A stretch of DNA of 64,000 bases from Campanula takesimana (taxonomy: Eukaryota > Streptophyta > Magnoliopsida > Asterales > Campanulaceae). The notes beneath the pieces are model-generated. The model saw nothing but the letters and a program-made list of their open reading frames with translations, had not been told where the DNA came from and did not search any database. How positions within the stretch are numbered: the stretch's first letter is position 1; each line of letters begins with the position of its first letter. The stretch spans positions 310,001 through 374,000 of the forward strand of contig JAOWBW010000044.1 in the NCBI GenBank assembly GCA_026119855.1, read 5' to 3'. Below, piece after piece: positions 20,271 through 32,154 of the stretch. A program made the position numbers and the translations under genes.

Positions 20271-21539
20271 ATGGCTTCAAGCGGCAACAACAATAAGGGT
20301 GAGAATGCTTCCGTGTCCAACGAAAGGCTCTTCAACATAATAAGAGACATGGGGGAACAAATGGATAGACTTGTCGAGGATGCCCGCCGCAAGGATGATT
20401 TGTGGCAAGACCGTCTTGATCTCAAGAGGAAAATTCACAAGGAAGAAGTGTCCGAACTTAAGGCTCGTTTGCAACAGCTCACCGACAGCAAGGCAAAGGT
20501 CCACGGTAAAGCACGCTCAAGTGGCTCACCCCTCAAAAGTCACAAAGGTTGTAATGCCCATCCTTAATTTCGTTAAATATTTGACTGATTTGTTAAATTT
20601 TTGACTTGCTTGTTAAATTCTTGGCTAGCATATTTATATGCTATTTTATTTGAGTTAATTATTTAACTACTTTAGAAAATTAAGGTGGTTAAATGTCAAA
20701 GTTGAAAGTTTAGGGGCGTTTTTTGTAAAAAGTGAAACTTGAGGGGCCTAAGTGTCATTCCTTGATTCTTGTTAAGTATATCATGGTTTGCTTGGTTGTC
20801 TGAGAAAGAATTTCTCAAACTTTCTCGACATTTCTCCCTCTGTCTCAAAGAAAGTTAAAGATTTACCCTATTCTCGACTCCTCGAGCTTAATTATCCCTC
20901 TGTTCGTGATTCCGGTCCCGGATAAATATTCGTGGCATTGAATAGAGCGTTTCGTGCCGAACAGAAATTAATTTTGGTCAACTTGATTTTTGACTAGGTA
21001 AGTTATTAGCTCCCCCTTACTTGTAATAACATGCATATATGTTATTCCCGCTACTTGTTCTTGTTAAAATGGTGTTTTGAGCAATTTTTGTGATACTTGT
21101 AATTTTGGGACGAAGGGAGTATAAATATACTGCGTATGCATACATATGAAGGAAACTTGGAAAAAATAGGCTACTGGGTTTGGTGTTAAAAGAAAAGTAT
21201 AGAAAAGTTACTCCTATTCGTGAGACGGTAAAATAGTAACTTGATTTAAATATTATTAAAAAAATTGTACCATTATTTGTGGTACGGGGAAATGAATGGA
21301 AGTATCTCTAAATGGATATAGTAGTATAATATAAAATTGTACTTATACTTTTGGGGACGGTGAAATATTGAAATGGAATAAAAGGAAATTGTCCTATTAT
21401 TTATGGGACGGTAAAAGAAATTAATTGAGCTTGAAATAATGTTTTGGGTATTGCCTAAGAGTTAATAAAAGTTACTCCTACGCTTGGGACGAAAAATTAT
21501 TTAACCTGGGAAAGAATTCGGATTTTGGCATTTTTGGGC

Positions 21540-21655
21540 CTTGGGCGACCGCCCATTTTGGGCTGGGCGACCGCCCATCTATCTGAAGTATTTTGTTCTT
21601 GGAAAGCCTGATTTTGGGCGACCGCCCACACCATTTTGTGCGGCCGCCCATATGT
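21540..21655. promoter_or_regulatory. Cluster of GGGCGACCGCCC words in S2+
   Basis: GGGCGACCGCCC occurs three times (near 21544, 21566, 21616) and TGCGGCCGCCCA once near 21640. A TATAAAAGG lies about 170-280 bp downstream, near 21823. The shared spacer sequence ties this block to the one in S1-. Confidence 0.55.
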
Positions 21656-23254
21656 CCTGAAAAATTGTAAAACTTGTTCCATGATTGTATAAGTTGGAAA
21701 TAACCCTTGTTAAGGCATATAGCCTTAAGATAAGATGTCCTAGCAAGTGTTGTGATACCTTAGGGGTATCAGAAGTGAGTCTTGAACATGATTACTCATT
21801 AAATTAAAATGAGAACTTGAGTATAAAAGGAAGAACTCTTTTATATGTCTTAAAAGTGCTATGAACAAGCACTTATGTGTTATGCTTGTTTTGAAGCCAA
21901 TGATTGTGCACCTTAGGGGCATTAAAACAATGACTAGAGATTGAATATCCTATGTAGGGGATTATAAACTTGTAAGTATAAGTTGTATAGCTCATTTACT
22001 TAAAGTGAACTCGAATTATTCTTGGTCTAAGTTTAGGGTACTACCCTAGATGACCTAGATGAGTGTTGTAGAACACTCTAGTACTGAAAATAGTCCCTTT
22101 GTGAACAAATGAAATGTGGACTTGAATCATAATTAAATGATGACTTGAATATAAGAGTAATAACTCTTTTATGTGTCTTGAAGTTAATGTTTGTGTACCT
22201 TAGGGGCACCAACTAATGTCTAGAGCTTGAATGTCCTAAGAAAAGGATTGGAAAATAATTCGTGAAAGATGTATAATTCATCTTCCTAGCTTGAACTTGA
22301 AGTATAAGATAATTAACTCTTGTACATGTTTAATCATCCAAAGAAATGGATTGAGAACTTGGATATAAGATTATAAGATCTTGTATATGTATTGAATGTC
22401 CTGAATGTCTTGAATGTCTTAAGATAAGACAGTAACTTGAAGTATAAGACAATAAAATCTCGTACATGACTTGAACATCCAAATAATTGGATTAAGACTT
22501 GAATATAAGATTATAAAATCTTGTCCGTGCCTTGACACCAATATAGGTGTATGGTAATAAACTTGAAAGAGTCTTGATGTGTATATGCAAATCTTGCATA
22601 TATTTACTTGATAGAATGTGGCTTCTTGATTACTTGATACATGGTATGAATAACCAAAAGAATTGGGATACGAAATTAGATAGAGAATAAATAACTCTAC
22701 TACATACTTGAAGTTGATATGTGTATATTGGAAGTGCTATGAATAAGCACTAAAGTGCTAGTGATTGGTTTTAATCGTGTATATACTCAATAAAGTATAT
22801 AAGGTATAAGAAGATATCTTGTCTTGAAATGGTTCCTAAAGAAAATAGGGACTAGTGTAATATGAAGATAATTCATATAATCGTGAATACTACGATTTAA
22901 ATTAATAAGAATGATTACAGAACACAATATGTGTTAGAAAATGTGTTCGATTACTAACGATACATATATGTGAAGTATGACTGTGTCTAGGTACAATGTG
23001 ACCTATTCTACTACGTGTTTAGAGTCTAAGGTATTGGGCTCTATTTGATAGTAAGGGTATCGTGATAGACCCTTTAATGTGTTAAACGTGATATAAATAT
23101 GTACGTGCAAACTTGGCATGTGACAAAGTGAAATACCCTACTACTTGACTGAAGTCTGTTATAAATGGACTCTTACTTGGATTGATCGTGTTACATGGAC
23201 ACCTTATGTGCCATAGTTAAACTTGATTGGTATTCGCAATAATTGAGTACGTGT

Positions 23255-23412
23255 ACTTATATTCTCGTGAGCACATGATACATAGTTACATGGTGCATAT
23301 TCTCGTGAGCACATGATACATAGTTACATGGTGCATATTCTCGTGAGCACATGATACATAATTACATGGTGCATATTCTCTTGAGCACATGATACATGAT
23401 TACATGGTGCAT
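23255..23412. repeat. Tandem repeat in S2+, about 38-bp unit, 4 copies
   Basis: The unit contains ATTCTCGTGAGCACATGATA followed by CATAGTTACATGGTGCAT; the last copies have single-base changes. Confidence 0.85.
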
Positions 23413-23667
23413 AAAGAATAGTCCACTAATAAGGGACTGAGTTCTGTTTCCGTAGTTCAAGTAAATATCTACTTGTACCTTCTTGTGTGAGTCCAGCTGG
23501 TTCTCCTTGCTTGTTCGAAAATATATAGGTTCACGCTTGTCGCGAGAGCTGGGGTTTAAGTGACAATCGGGTCCCTATGTATTTCCGCCCGACCCCTTAC
23601 TACTGGCCATAGTAAGGGCATAGCTTCCTTGGTTGGAGCAATAAGCCTGACCTAAGTGAATGCTAAC

Positions 23668-23812
23668 TCCCGTCCCGAACACCATGTGGATCTTGTTATT
23701 GTGGATGACACTGAATACCAGGTCTCCTTATATACTGTTCTCCCGTCCCGAACACCACGTGGATCTTGTTATTGTGGATGACACTGGTTACCAGGTCTTC
23801 TTATATACTGCA
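23668..23812. repeat. Direct duplication in S2+, about 70 bp, 2 copies
   Basis: A block beginning CCCGTCCCGAACACCA and running through TTGTTATTGTGGATGACACT occurs twice, ending in TTATATACTG each time. Confidence 0.85.
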
Positions 23813-24838
23813 CAGCAGTCTCTTGTTCCTGTTCTTGGTTGTCCTCAGCTAGAAAAGCATCGACAACAAATGGTATTCTTGGGAGAAATAAGGAAGGATT
23901 CAGGTACAATGCGTGATAGGCCTATGTGCATCTTGTGAGCTGGTTTAGCCTCTCACTCTACTTGACTACTTGTTACCTGAACCTTTCTTGAGCTTGATTA
24001 CTTGTTGAGTGGGCTTAGCCTCTCCTATACTTGTTACTTGATGATACTTGATATATGTTTAGTTAAGTATCTACTTGTATTGCATGATAACATGACATAT
24101 AGTTGCATGTTAATAGCTTACTGAGATTTATCTCACCCTTTATTTGTTTAATTGTTTCCCCCCCCAGGAAAGCAGGGGATAGTACGCAGTGAGGCTCGAC
24201 TTAGCTGGGAATTTACTCAGCAGGATATTCTTGTTCGAAGTTAGTGTCCTTTTATATTTTGGTAAGGACGATCTTGTATGAGTTAATTAAACTCTGGGCT
24301 TGTATTGGGGTAGTATTTGTTGTCCCTAGACAGTTCTTGATGCCAGCTTATTTACTAGGCATGTCTTCCGCTGTATGTAACCATGTTTGGTTTTAATTTT
24401 CTTGGTCTAGAACTCGTGTGAGCTATCTTAGCTCCCTACTCTTGAGTATATACGTCATGTCAGTTTTGTTTTTAACAGGTATTGTTCCTGTTTCCCGTTA
24501 GTTTCTTGTTTCTTGTTAGTTACGCGCACCAGGTTCGGGGTTCTATTAGGGAATCCCGGGACTTGGGGCGTGTCAAAGGTGCCACCAACGACCGTGTCTA
24601 TACCCCTCTCAATGGCATGACCATCACCGAAGCCTACGAAGCTCTTAAAGCCAAGGGACAAGTTTCTCCTCTCCAAGGGTACAAGCAACCACAACCGTTA
24701 CGTCGCAACCATGCCCACCACAAGTGGTGTGACTATCATCAATGCAGCGGTCACCTCACCGAGGATTGCTTCTCCATCCGCAACATCATCCAAGACTTGA
24801 TTGACAATGATGAATTTACCGTGGGTGAAGAACAATAG

Positions 24839-25337
24839 TTAGAGAATGGCAACATGCAAGAACTCATCAAGGAAGGGGTTCAGATTTGAAATAGGGTCTC
24901 AACAAGAGATCATGCCGCAAGGAAGGCTACAACGACAATGGGGACTACAACAGCAATCTCCGTTTCTCTTTCTCTACCTAGTAGTAGGAATAAAAAATAA
25001 AAAAAAAGGAGTCGAAAGTCCTCTAATGTGTGCATTAATGTTTTCTCTCGTCCAAAGTTAAATTTTGAGTCAATCATTAAATAAAAGTCGTTCTTGTCCT
25101 CATACACTCTTCCAAGTTGTTCAATTAATTCTTGGCAAAATGATGAAAAAATGTCTAAACATGTTTTGGAATGAAGGCCGTCACTTGAATGCCTAGGGGT
25201 TAAACATCGACGCCAACATCAACAACGAAGACATCAAAACATCAAACGAAGAAATCAAGCCAAAGCAAGGTGGAGCAACAACCATGGATAAATCAAGCAA
25301 TGTTTCAAAGGGGATTAAAAAAAAAAAAAAAAGGCTC
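24839..25337 (+). other. T+ non-coding, gag stop to first hairpin
   Basis: No gene visible. The part from about 25315 is a long A run before the hairpin, as after the pol stop of A+. Confidence 0.5.
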
Positions 25338-25368
25338 GCTAGGTTGAATTCCTCAAATCAACCTAGGC
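25338..25368 (+). other. Hairpin type A in T+
   Basis: GCTAGGTTGA pairs perfectly with TCAACCTAGGC around a 10-base loop. The two wobble pairs of the A+ version are Watson-Crick pairs here, a compensatory difference. Confidence 0.7.
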
Positions 25369-25510
25369 AAAAGTTAGAGCACAAAAAAAAATAAAAAAAT
25401 AAAAAAAAAAAAAATAAAATCCCCCTCAATCAAAGAAATACAAGATCAATATCATTCCACCGATGAAGGACGAAGCAACAACCATCACTACGAATGGAGC
25501 ATCAACAAGA

Positions 25511-25560
25511 ACTACCGTAACCTGAGCCTTTACACTGGAGGAACGTAGGCAACCTGCGGG
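25511..25560 (+). other. Hairpin type C in T+
   Basis: CCTTT (25527-25531) pairs with GGAGG (25537-25541) using two wobbles; CGTAG at 25544-25548 pairs with the slightly altered CTACCG. CC-TGCG-GG follows at 25553-25560. Confidence 0.65.
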
Positions 25561-25568
25561 TCCGGTCT

Positions 25569-26010
25569 CATGCAAGAAAGAAGATATGTTTAGCCCTAGC
25601 ACGTTATGGTGATCGGCCTTCATCTCGAACTTGTCAAGACATCTTTGTACGATTCAATTGCCAATGAATTAATCACCTCAAGATTGAACAACTTTCCTAG
25701 ATTTGGAATCACTTTCCGTTCCTTATCGAGTCTAGGGCTTCTATTCTTTCTGCATACTCCCAATTTCTTGCAATCAAATTGGGGCTTTCCTTCTCTTCTC
25801 TCTTAATGACTTACTTGCCTTCGTGAGTCATTCAACAAATATATACATGAAGTCAATACTAGGGAAACTTCCCTAGTCGAGTCAATGTCACTCATCTTTA
25901 GTGACAAGAGGTCTTCACCGCAAAATCACATGTCTTATCTCCTCAGCCAGAGTCAATGCACACTTCCTCATTAATAGAGTAAAAAAAAAGAAGACGCAAA
26001 AGAGATGCCC
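25569..26010 (+). other. T+ non-coding between hairpins C and B
   Basis: No gene visible; short frames only. It ends in an A-rich run before the next hairpin. Confidence 0.5.
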
Positions 26011-26043
26011 GCTAGATTGAAATCCCGAAAGGGCGGTCTAGGC
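26011..26043 (+). other. Hairpin type B in T+
   Basis: CTAGATTG/CGGTCTAG stem and CCC-GAAA-GGG tip, nearly identical to 2990-3022 in A+ although the surrounding sequence is unalike. Confidence 0.7.
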
Positions 26044-28165
26044 AAAAAACAGGGTGCGTCATAAAAAAAAATGAGAGAGTGAGAGAGAGAAGGGAAAGAG
26101 AAATGGAGATCTCCGGCCTCTAAGGAAGACAACTGCACAAGCTCTACATTGGATCTCCTCTGCAAGTCAATTCCCCACCGAGTCAACTTTGGGATTGCAA
26201 AAGGCTCGACAAAATATGGCACCATCAAAGGTTGTCTTGGGTTATCGGCATCATTCTCCAGCAGTGTGCATTTTTGGGTTCATGAAAAGAAGCCCCGTGG
26301 TAACCAAGACCCATCTAAGAACGAGCCCATCATAAAAGAGCACGAGGTTGCACAAATAATCCCTAGCTAGTCAATTGGCTTGGGCAGCAAATAGCAACAA
26401 CATGTGTCTTAGTTTTCAAAGCTTCTTCAAGTATGTGGTTCTAAAGTACGCCGAAAGGCTCCTGAGAAATGGAGTAGCTCTTGCCATGTCCTCTCATGTT
26501 TGTTCCCTCGCACGAGGATGAGTCACTCTTGCTTTGCTCAACAAATGGTGACGCCCTAGGGGCTATATGACTCAAGAACAAGGGCTTCTTTTGCTTCATT
26601 TGACAATCAATAAGCCCTAGGGGCTACGCTCAAGAAAGATGTGTGAGACTATCCTCAAAGTCTCTCAAAAGGAATGTCGAGAAGCACCTTCTTGTCATGT
26701 ATGCTCATACTTGTTCCCCCGATCAAGGATAGGCCCTTCTCATTCCACTCCTAATCAATGGTGTCACTCTAGGGGGTACGATCAAATTTTAAAGGCTCCC
26801 TCGGCAAGAAGCAATTCACTTCAATGTCCCCAGCAACATTTGAAGCTTCATACCGAAAGGTCTCAAGGGGCTTCGCAATCTACAAATATTTTGGGCTACG
26901 GCATTACAGTGATACAAGAAAAAGGCAATATTGGGGCTTCGCAATTAACAAGCTTTTGGGCAGTGGTACCCGAGCAATGCAATTTGGGAGTAGTCTTATG
27001 GCTCCATGAAAGGGATCAAACTTCAATGGTCCCTCAACACTTCCAGTCAAAAGGCCTCTTGGTTTTAAATGAAGGCTCCGATGATATGATTGAATTTGAT
27101 GATTCTTGTTAGAACTCACAGCGAGATTCTGAAGGAAGTCTTAGAGAAAAGGAAAAAGATTCAATATGCTAGACTCACCCGGCTGAGTTATAGCGGGCAA
27201 CGCCAATATGTTAACTCTATAAGTAGAGTTACAACCAATCCCAATGTTTCTGCAATACAGCACCCCCTTCTCCAATATCAAAAGCACAGGCTGCATCCGA
27301 AGATCCGCCGTCGGTTCAACTAAAGAAGACACGAGCAAACATACCGTTCGAGACTTTATCACACCAAGACCTTATCATCTGCAGCAACATCACCATCTCC
27401 CACGAGACGTCTCCCGAAGACCGTACCACATTTTCAACATGGACCTTCCGCCATTGGGAATCAACCACAAAAAGGGTCATCCATCTCCAAACAAGAGAAA
27501 GAAGGAGATCGCCTTCAAGAGTTCTTCCCAATAGCGCCATCCGCTCCCAACATAATGCTAAACCGATTCCAAGAAAATTTGAGGCTTCACACCGAAAGGT
27601 CTCCACATCCCGCCATCTACAAACTTGATAAGCCCATGACATTTGGGGCTTAGCAATCTCCCAAAGATTGGTATCAATGATCTTCTCTTGGGGCTTGCCC
27701 ACGTCGACAACAAAAGACAGTTTATTTGAATGGGCTAAGAGTTGATTCATCTTGGGGCTTCATAAGCCACTCAAAGTTCAGCATTCGAGGGGCTTTACAG
27801 TCAGCAACCCCTTGGCATCTCCGCATCAATAGTCCTTTTGAAGCCCCATAATCGACAAATGTCTTGGGGCTAGACATCAATTTCGTTGGACACCACGGCA
27901 ACGACGACATAATTCAAAAAGGCAATCCGGACTTCGATTGAACATGACTTGATCTTGGGTTGGCTTTACAAACACACAATGGTTAAAATGGTTCACCCAC
28001 GAACTAAAAAAAAATCTTTTTGTCACATGTGTGCATATTCTTTCCCTTCTAATCTAAATAAATAAAAAAAAAAAAAATCTTTTTCTTTTTCTCCTTCTAT
28101 GTGCAAAAGTATGTGCTCTACTTTGCTTTGCTCCTAGCTTCTCCCCCAGCACTCTCCATCATCCT
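26044..28165 (+). other. T+ long non-coding region with repeated GGGGCT words
   Basis: No gene. At least ten GGGGCT(T/A) words recur at irregular 40-110 bp steps, for example 26557, 26613, 26869, 26932, 27643, 27690, 27753 and 27788, often as GCCCTAGGGGCT or TTGGGGCTTCGCAAT. The same sequence, reversed, is found in T- at 63005-64000, 49346-49836 and 36100-36418, and shows where O+ and C2+ inserted. Confidence 0.7.
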
Positions 28166-28212
28166 TGAAATACACTGGTCTGATTCTCTTCAAGGGATAC
28201 GTTGGCAGCCTT
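28166..28212 (+). other. Hairpin type C, second copy in T+, decayed stem
   Basis: It has the TGGTCTGATTC..AAGGGATACGTTGGCAGCC pattern. The outer stem has mutated (ATACA against CGTTG) compared with the intact copy in T- at 36032-36066. Confidence 0.55.
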
Positions 28213-28744
28213 TTGGCACGACCAACCCATCACCCCCGGAATACTGTCCCGCCGACACTCCATCAAAAGAGAATTCATCATCAAAGGCAGCGACACTCTT
28301 CGCCAAAGCATCTACCACAACATCACGAATCCATCCAACGATAATGGTAAGTGAAGGTATGGACATCATTCATCTCTCTCAAGCAAATCTCCGCTTTCAA
28401 AAATCACTTCACACACAAAATCACTTTACTTCTCTCTCATACAAACTTCTTTCAAAGCACATCACACCACAAGCACAATTTCCTTTATAACTGCCATTTC
28501 ACATCCCATACATGCCACAAGAACATATACCTGTAAAGCACACACTTAACAGGTACCACCACAAGGTCAACAGCATCTACAACTCAAGGCACTTCATCCC
28601 AAGCAGAAAGTGATCCGCCGTCAACTATGCCTGCATCCCACAAGAGTCAAACAATTACAGTTCAATGACAACAACTCGGTCCATGGTGAGCCGCAAAAAC
28701 ACCACCTTTCCATCAAGCAACACAACAATATCACATATAGGCAG
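28213..28744 (+). other. T+ non-coding before the array
   Basis: CAT- and CAC-rich sequence without a gene. It is also present, reversed, in T- at about 35480-36000. Confidence 0.5.
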
Positions 28745-29300
28745 ACGGAGCCTCGGATCCCGCCATCAGCAAACGGATCCCGCATCAGCAAACAGATCCC
28801 GCCTTAGCAAACGGATCCCGCATTCAGCAAACGGATCCCGTATCAGCAAACGGATCCCGCTTCAGCAAATGGATCCCGCTTCAGCAAACGGATCCCGCAT
28901 CCAGCAAACGGATCCCGCAATCAGAAAACGGATCCCGCCTCAGCAAACGGATCCCGCAATCAGCAAACGGATCCCGCCTCAGCAAACGAATCCCGCATTC
29001 AGCAAACGGATCCCGCATCAGCAAACGGGTCCCGCCATCAGCAAACGGATCCCGCAATCAGCAAATAGATCCCGCATCAGCAAACGGATCCCACATTCAG
29101 CAAACGGATCCCGCATCAGCAAACGGATCCCGCCATCAGCAAACGGATCCCGCTTCAGCAAACAAACCCCGCTTCAAGGATCGCGCATCAGCAAACGGAT
29201 CCCACATCAGCAAACGGATCCCGCTTCAGCAAACGGATCCCGCATCAGCAAACGGATCCCGCATCGGCAAACGGATCCCACTTCAGTAAACGGATCCTGC
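28745..29300. repeat. Tandem array, 18-bp unit, roughly 30 copies
   Basis: The unit is CAGCAAACGGATCCCGCA with 17-20 bp variants; most copies hold a BamHI site GGATCC. Sister T- has only about eight copies at 35331-35475, so the array has expanded or contracted between the two copies. Confidence 0.93.
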
Positions 29301-29406
29301 TATATCCTTTCTATATCAATTAAGCCGCTCACACAGGGAGCGCACTCCTATCCTTTGTAATTTCAAATTCTTGCTTTATCGAGTCTTTGTTTTCTCTCGT
29401 CGATGT

Positions 29407-29470
29407 CCTCGGCGGTTGTCTTTCTTTCGTCGACGCATTTTGCTTCGCAATCCACGTCACCGAGGGGATC
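29407..29470 (+). other. Polypurine tract and hairpin of T+
   Basis: CCTCGGCG at 29407-29414 can pair with CACCGAGG before the LTR (one wobble-type or mismatched pair). The purine-rich CGAGGGGATC directly precedes the LTR. Confidence 0.7.
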
Positions 29471-30630
29471 TGTAGACACCCCGCCTTGGACCTCTCACCC
29501 CGATTGCATACATAGTATTTTTACTTTACTTGTTTTTGTTAATTTCTGTTAGTTCGGTTAAGTTCCTAACTGATTCCGTCAATTTTGGACTAAACTGCAC
29601 AACAGAGTTAACTTTCTAGTCCATTCTGTCAAATTGCCATTTCAAAGTCCCGCGCCTCCGCCCTTTGGGGCCAGAAGCGCGCGCCTCCCGCCGACTATAC
29701 GGGATGCGCGCGCGTCTGGGTGTGTCAGTTACGGATTTCTGTCCAAGAATCTCTCCCTTGCTTATTTTATATGATTTTTCCCGGGAACTGATCTTTGTGA
29801 CTCTGTTTTGGCACCAAAAACATCCTCTTTCAACTATAAAAACCCCTCCAATCCACCATTGGAAAAGGGCCTCTTTTTCATCTCTTTGCATCTCTCTTCT
29901 ACCTCTCTTGGACCTTCTTCTTAGACTGGAAACTTTTCTTACACACACACTATACACAATTCTATACACAAATTCTCCCTACAAGAGTTCTTCGTGACAA
30001 GACTCCACACAAATTGTTTTACAACAATTTCTCCACAACAAAACTCTTTTCAAGTCCAAGTTCGAAGTCCCTTTTCTAAAGGTACCACTTTTCTATTCTC
30101 TTATTTTATTTGTGTCCTACTAGTATGCAATCTCCATAAAAAGGGATACAACCAAAAGGCCACTTCACTATTGAAGTTTGGCCAAGGTTACATCCCAACA
30201 TTCCAACATTAATTTAATTCCACTTCATCTCTCAATGTAATGGTTTAGCAAATATTCAACATGTAACCATTAGACACTCAATCAATAAAATCATTTAGCT
30301 TTCATTTTCCCTTTATCTTTACTTTGTAGTTGTTAGCATATTGTAGTTGTTAGCATATTTTATCAATTGAAGGACATGTAGATATAAGAACACCAAAAGT
30401 AGCAAGACCCGCGTAAGCGGGGCGGAGTGGGTGTTTAAGTACTTCCCACTCCGTCACCTAACCCCCAAACCCCTCATCTCAAGAATCTTTGGTTTCGTAA
30501 TCAATAAAAAAGGCTATTTTCTTAGGTTTTCTCGCGTTCCTCTAAAATGGGTGGAGACTCTTAAAATCAAGTAGACATCCTAGGTAATTCGCGCGCTCTA
30601 GCCAAGCCGTGGTTCCCCGGGGTATCAACA
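29471..30630 (+). repeat. 3' LTR of T+
   Basis: 1160 bp, matching 17882-19027. It has a 17-bp duplication (GTTGTTAGCATATT repeated near 30328-30360) and its end is mutated to ATCAACA instead of ATCTACA. Target duplication CCATG follows at 30631. Confidence 0.95.
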
Positions 30631-32074
30631 CCATGTGCTCAGGTTTCCAGGCGAATACATCCAGGTTGCCCCTTAGAAACTGAACTAACCGTTCCCGCTC
30701 CTCTTGAGTCAAATGGGTGCCGATCTTAAGTTTTTGGTCTGGGTAATCATCATTTATTATTACCTCCTCCAGTTCTTCTGAAGCCTGGATATCTGGCTCA
30801 TTCCGCATTTGGAGGGAATCAATCTCGATTTGCTTCTTCTCCCTAACCCTTTTGGCCAGGTCTACTCTCCTTTCCATGCCCCCGCCATAATCAATAAATT
30901 TTCCATCCGGCCCCTCCATTTCTATCTCCTCGCACTCTTCATCCGACAAAACTTCCTCTATCGTGGGTTCTTCCATTTGGATAAAGTGCACCGCCCTAGA
31001 CCAGTCAATTTCGGCCTGCACCAAAATTAAACCCCTCTGATTTTGTTCCGATAAAACTACTTCCTCCCTATGCTCACCATCATTCTAAAATTCTTCCACC
31101 ACAAAGGCATTCTCTGACTCTACCTCAATTCTTTCAACATTGTTATAGATGGGAGTTATTTCCGTCCCTTCCCGCATGCTCGGGGTGTTCTCCCATTCCA
31201 AACTTTCTTCTGCATCCATGATCATATTAATTCCAGAGTCCTTAATAACCAAGGCCGTCGTCAGTGAATTCGTACTCTCTATCTTGCCCTTCTGTATTTC
31301 CAGTTGTTTTTTCATGACCTCCAAGACATTACTAGTTATGCACCCTATTCCTTTTGAGGTGGGGAACTTGACCCTCTGGTGGGGGATGGATACCACCATT
31401 TCAAAACTTTACATTAACGGAATGCCAATTATGGCATTGTATGGAGAGACTAAGTCTATAACCATAAACTCCACTGTCCTTGTTCTGGTTAATTCACACT
31501 CACCTATTTCCACGGCTAAGGCTATGGTACCCTTCACCTTGACCGTATGATTAGTAAACCCCTCCAGAAATCCTTTATAAGGGATCAGATTGGCCTCCGT
31601 GTAGTTCATCTTTTTGAATGCATCATAATACAAGATGTTGCGACTAGCTCCCGAATCCACTAACACCCTATGGAAAATGTTGTTCCCAAGATAAATTGTT
31701 ATCACCAAAGGCTGACTGCCATGAGTTACAGTTATGGCCAGTTCCTTTCTAGTGAAGCTAATGGCTCTCTCCTCTTGTGGGGGATAGGCGGGAATGTTGA
31801 AGGAATGCGAAAGCGTCATGATTTGCTGATTGAGCTGGGTTATACTTACGGGTTGATAAATAACCGGGATCTCATTCCGCCCATCCTGGCGGGCCGCCTG
31901 AATTTCTTGCAGCATATATTCCTGCAATTCTCTGTTGTCAATCCGCATCTGAATAACCCTCTTCAAATTGTAACAGTCATCCATCGTACGTCCCCTGTCC
32001 TGGTGGTATTCACAGAAACTGCTCTGGTCTTGCTTGGCCCTTTCCGGCATGGGGAAGGCTGGGGGAAGTTGCAC
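30631..32074 (-). pseudogene. pol: G- zinc motif, protease and the run into RT
   Basis: The frame from 32074 shows a Gag-type zinc motif (CEYHQDRGRTMDDC) in which the expected His before TMDDC is Arg. Further on is an aspartic protease with VLVDSGASRNILY and the late motif YNAIIGIP. In-frame stops follow at about 31409 and 31085. The frame then continues through an acidic linker to DVFAWKPEHM at the T+ insertion point, the segment that precedes RT in Ty3/gypsy elements. TSD CCATG lies at 30631-30635. Confidence 0.87.
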
Positions 32075-32154
32075 GGCACGTAAGATCTCACTTGGCCTGG
32101 CGTTTAACTTAGCAAACTTTATTATTCTCCTGGGACCTCGTCCCCTATTACGCC

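Larger units (their letters stand above)
20550..24575 (+). mobile_element. S2+: solo LTR, 4.0 kb, inserted in T+ gag
   Basis: It begins TGTAATGCCC and ends GGGGCGTGTCA. AAGGT flanks it on both sides (20545-20549 and 24576-24580), a perfect 5-bp duplication. There is no internal coding region, primer site or paired LTR, so a solo LTR of a long-LTR gypsy family (Tekay/Del-like ends) is most likely. A GC-palindrome cluster at 21540-21655 matches one in S1-. Short frames inside, such as 23660-23938, do not look like proteins I know. Confidence 0.85.
20271..24838 (+). pseudogene. gag: T+ short Gag, split by solo LTR S2+
   Basis: The ATG at 20271 opens MASSGNNNKGEN, followed by an amphipathic, charged coiled-coil stretch to about residue 85. 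The frame is cut at 20549 by S2+ and resumes in frame at 24581, after the AAGGT duplication. There it has TPLNGMTITEAYEAL and a zinc motif CX2HX4HX4C (CDYHQCSGHLTEDC), ending at a TAG at 24838. Together the two parts are about 179 residues. Tat-type Gag proteins are usually several hundred residues with a capsid core between head and zinc region; no such core is seen here. The Gag of O+ has the same reduced plan. Confidence 0.8.
17882..30630 (+). mobile_element. T+: Gag-only Tat-related LTR element, 12.7 kb
   Basis: Its LTRs are 17882-19027 and 29471-30630. The flanking 5 bp are CCATG on both sides, a perfect duplication, within the pol frame of G-. The order inside is primer site, long leader, short gag (split by solo LTR S2+), hairpins, a long non-coding region with GGGGCT words, another hairpin, an 18-bp tandem array and a polypurine tract. 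I find no protease, RT, RNase H or integrase, so this copy must depend on enzymes supplied in trans if it ever moved. Its sister T- starts 3.4 kb to the right in the opposite orientation. Confidence 0.92.

Noticed and set aside
23660..23938. Possible gene within S2+
   Set aside because: It lies on an approximately 70-bp duplication, is short, and has no recognisable domain; S2+ looks like a solo LTR.
26639..27112. 157-codon plus-strand frame in T+
   Set aside because: It spans the GGGGCT-word region and shows no protein-like pattern or domain.
27316..27750. 144-codon minus-strand frame in T+
   Set aside because: No known domain; not preserved in T-, where the equivalent frames differ.
28745..29300. 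CRISPR-like array
   Set aside because: Units are contiguous 18-bp repeats without unique spacers, in plant retrotransposon DNA.
28665..29360. Open frame of 231 codons across the T+ array
   Set aside because: It is the translation of the 18-bp tandem repeat; the equivalent T- array is short and no family match is recognisable.
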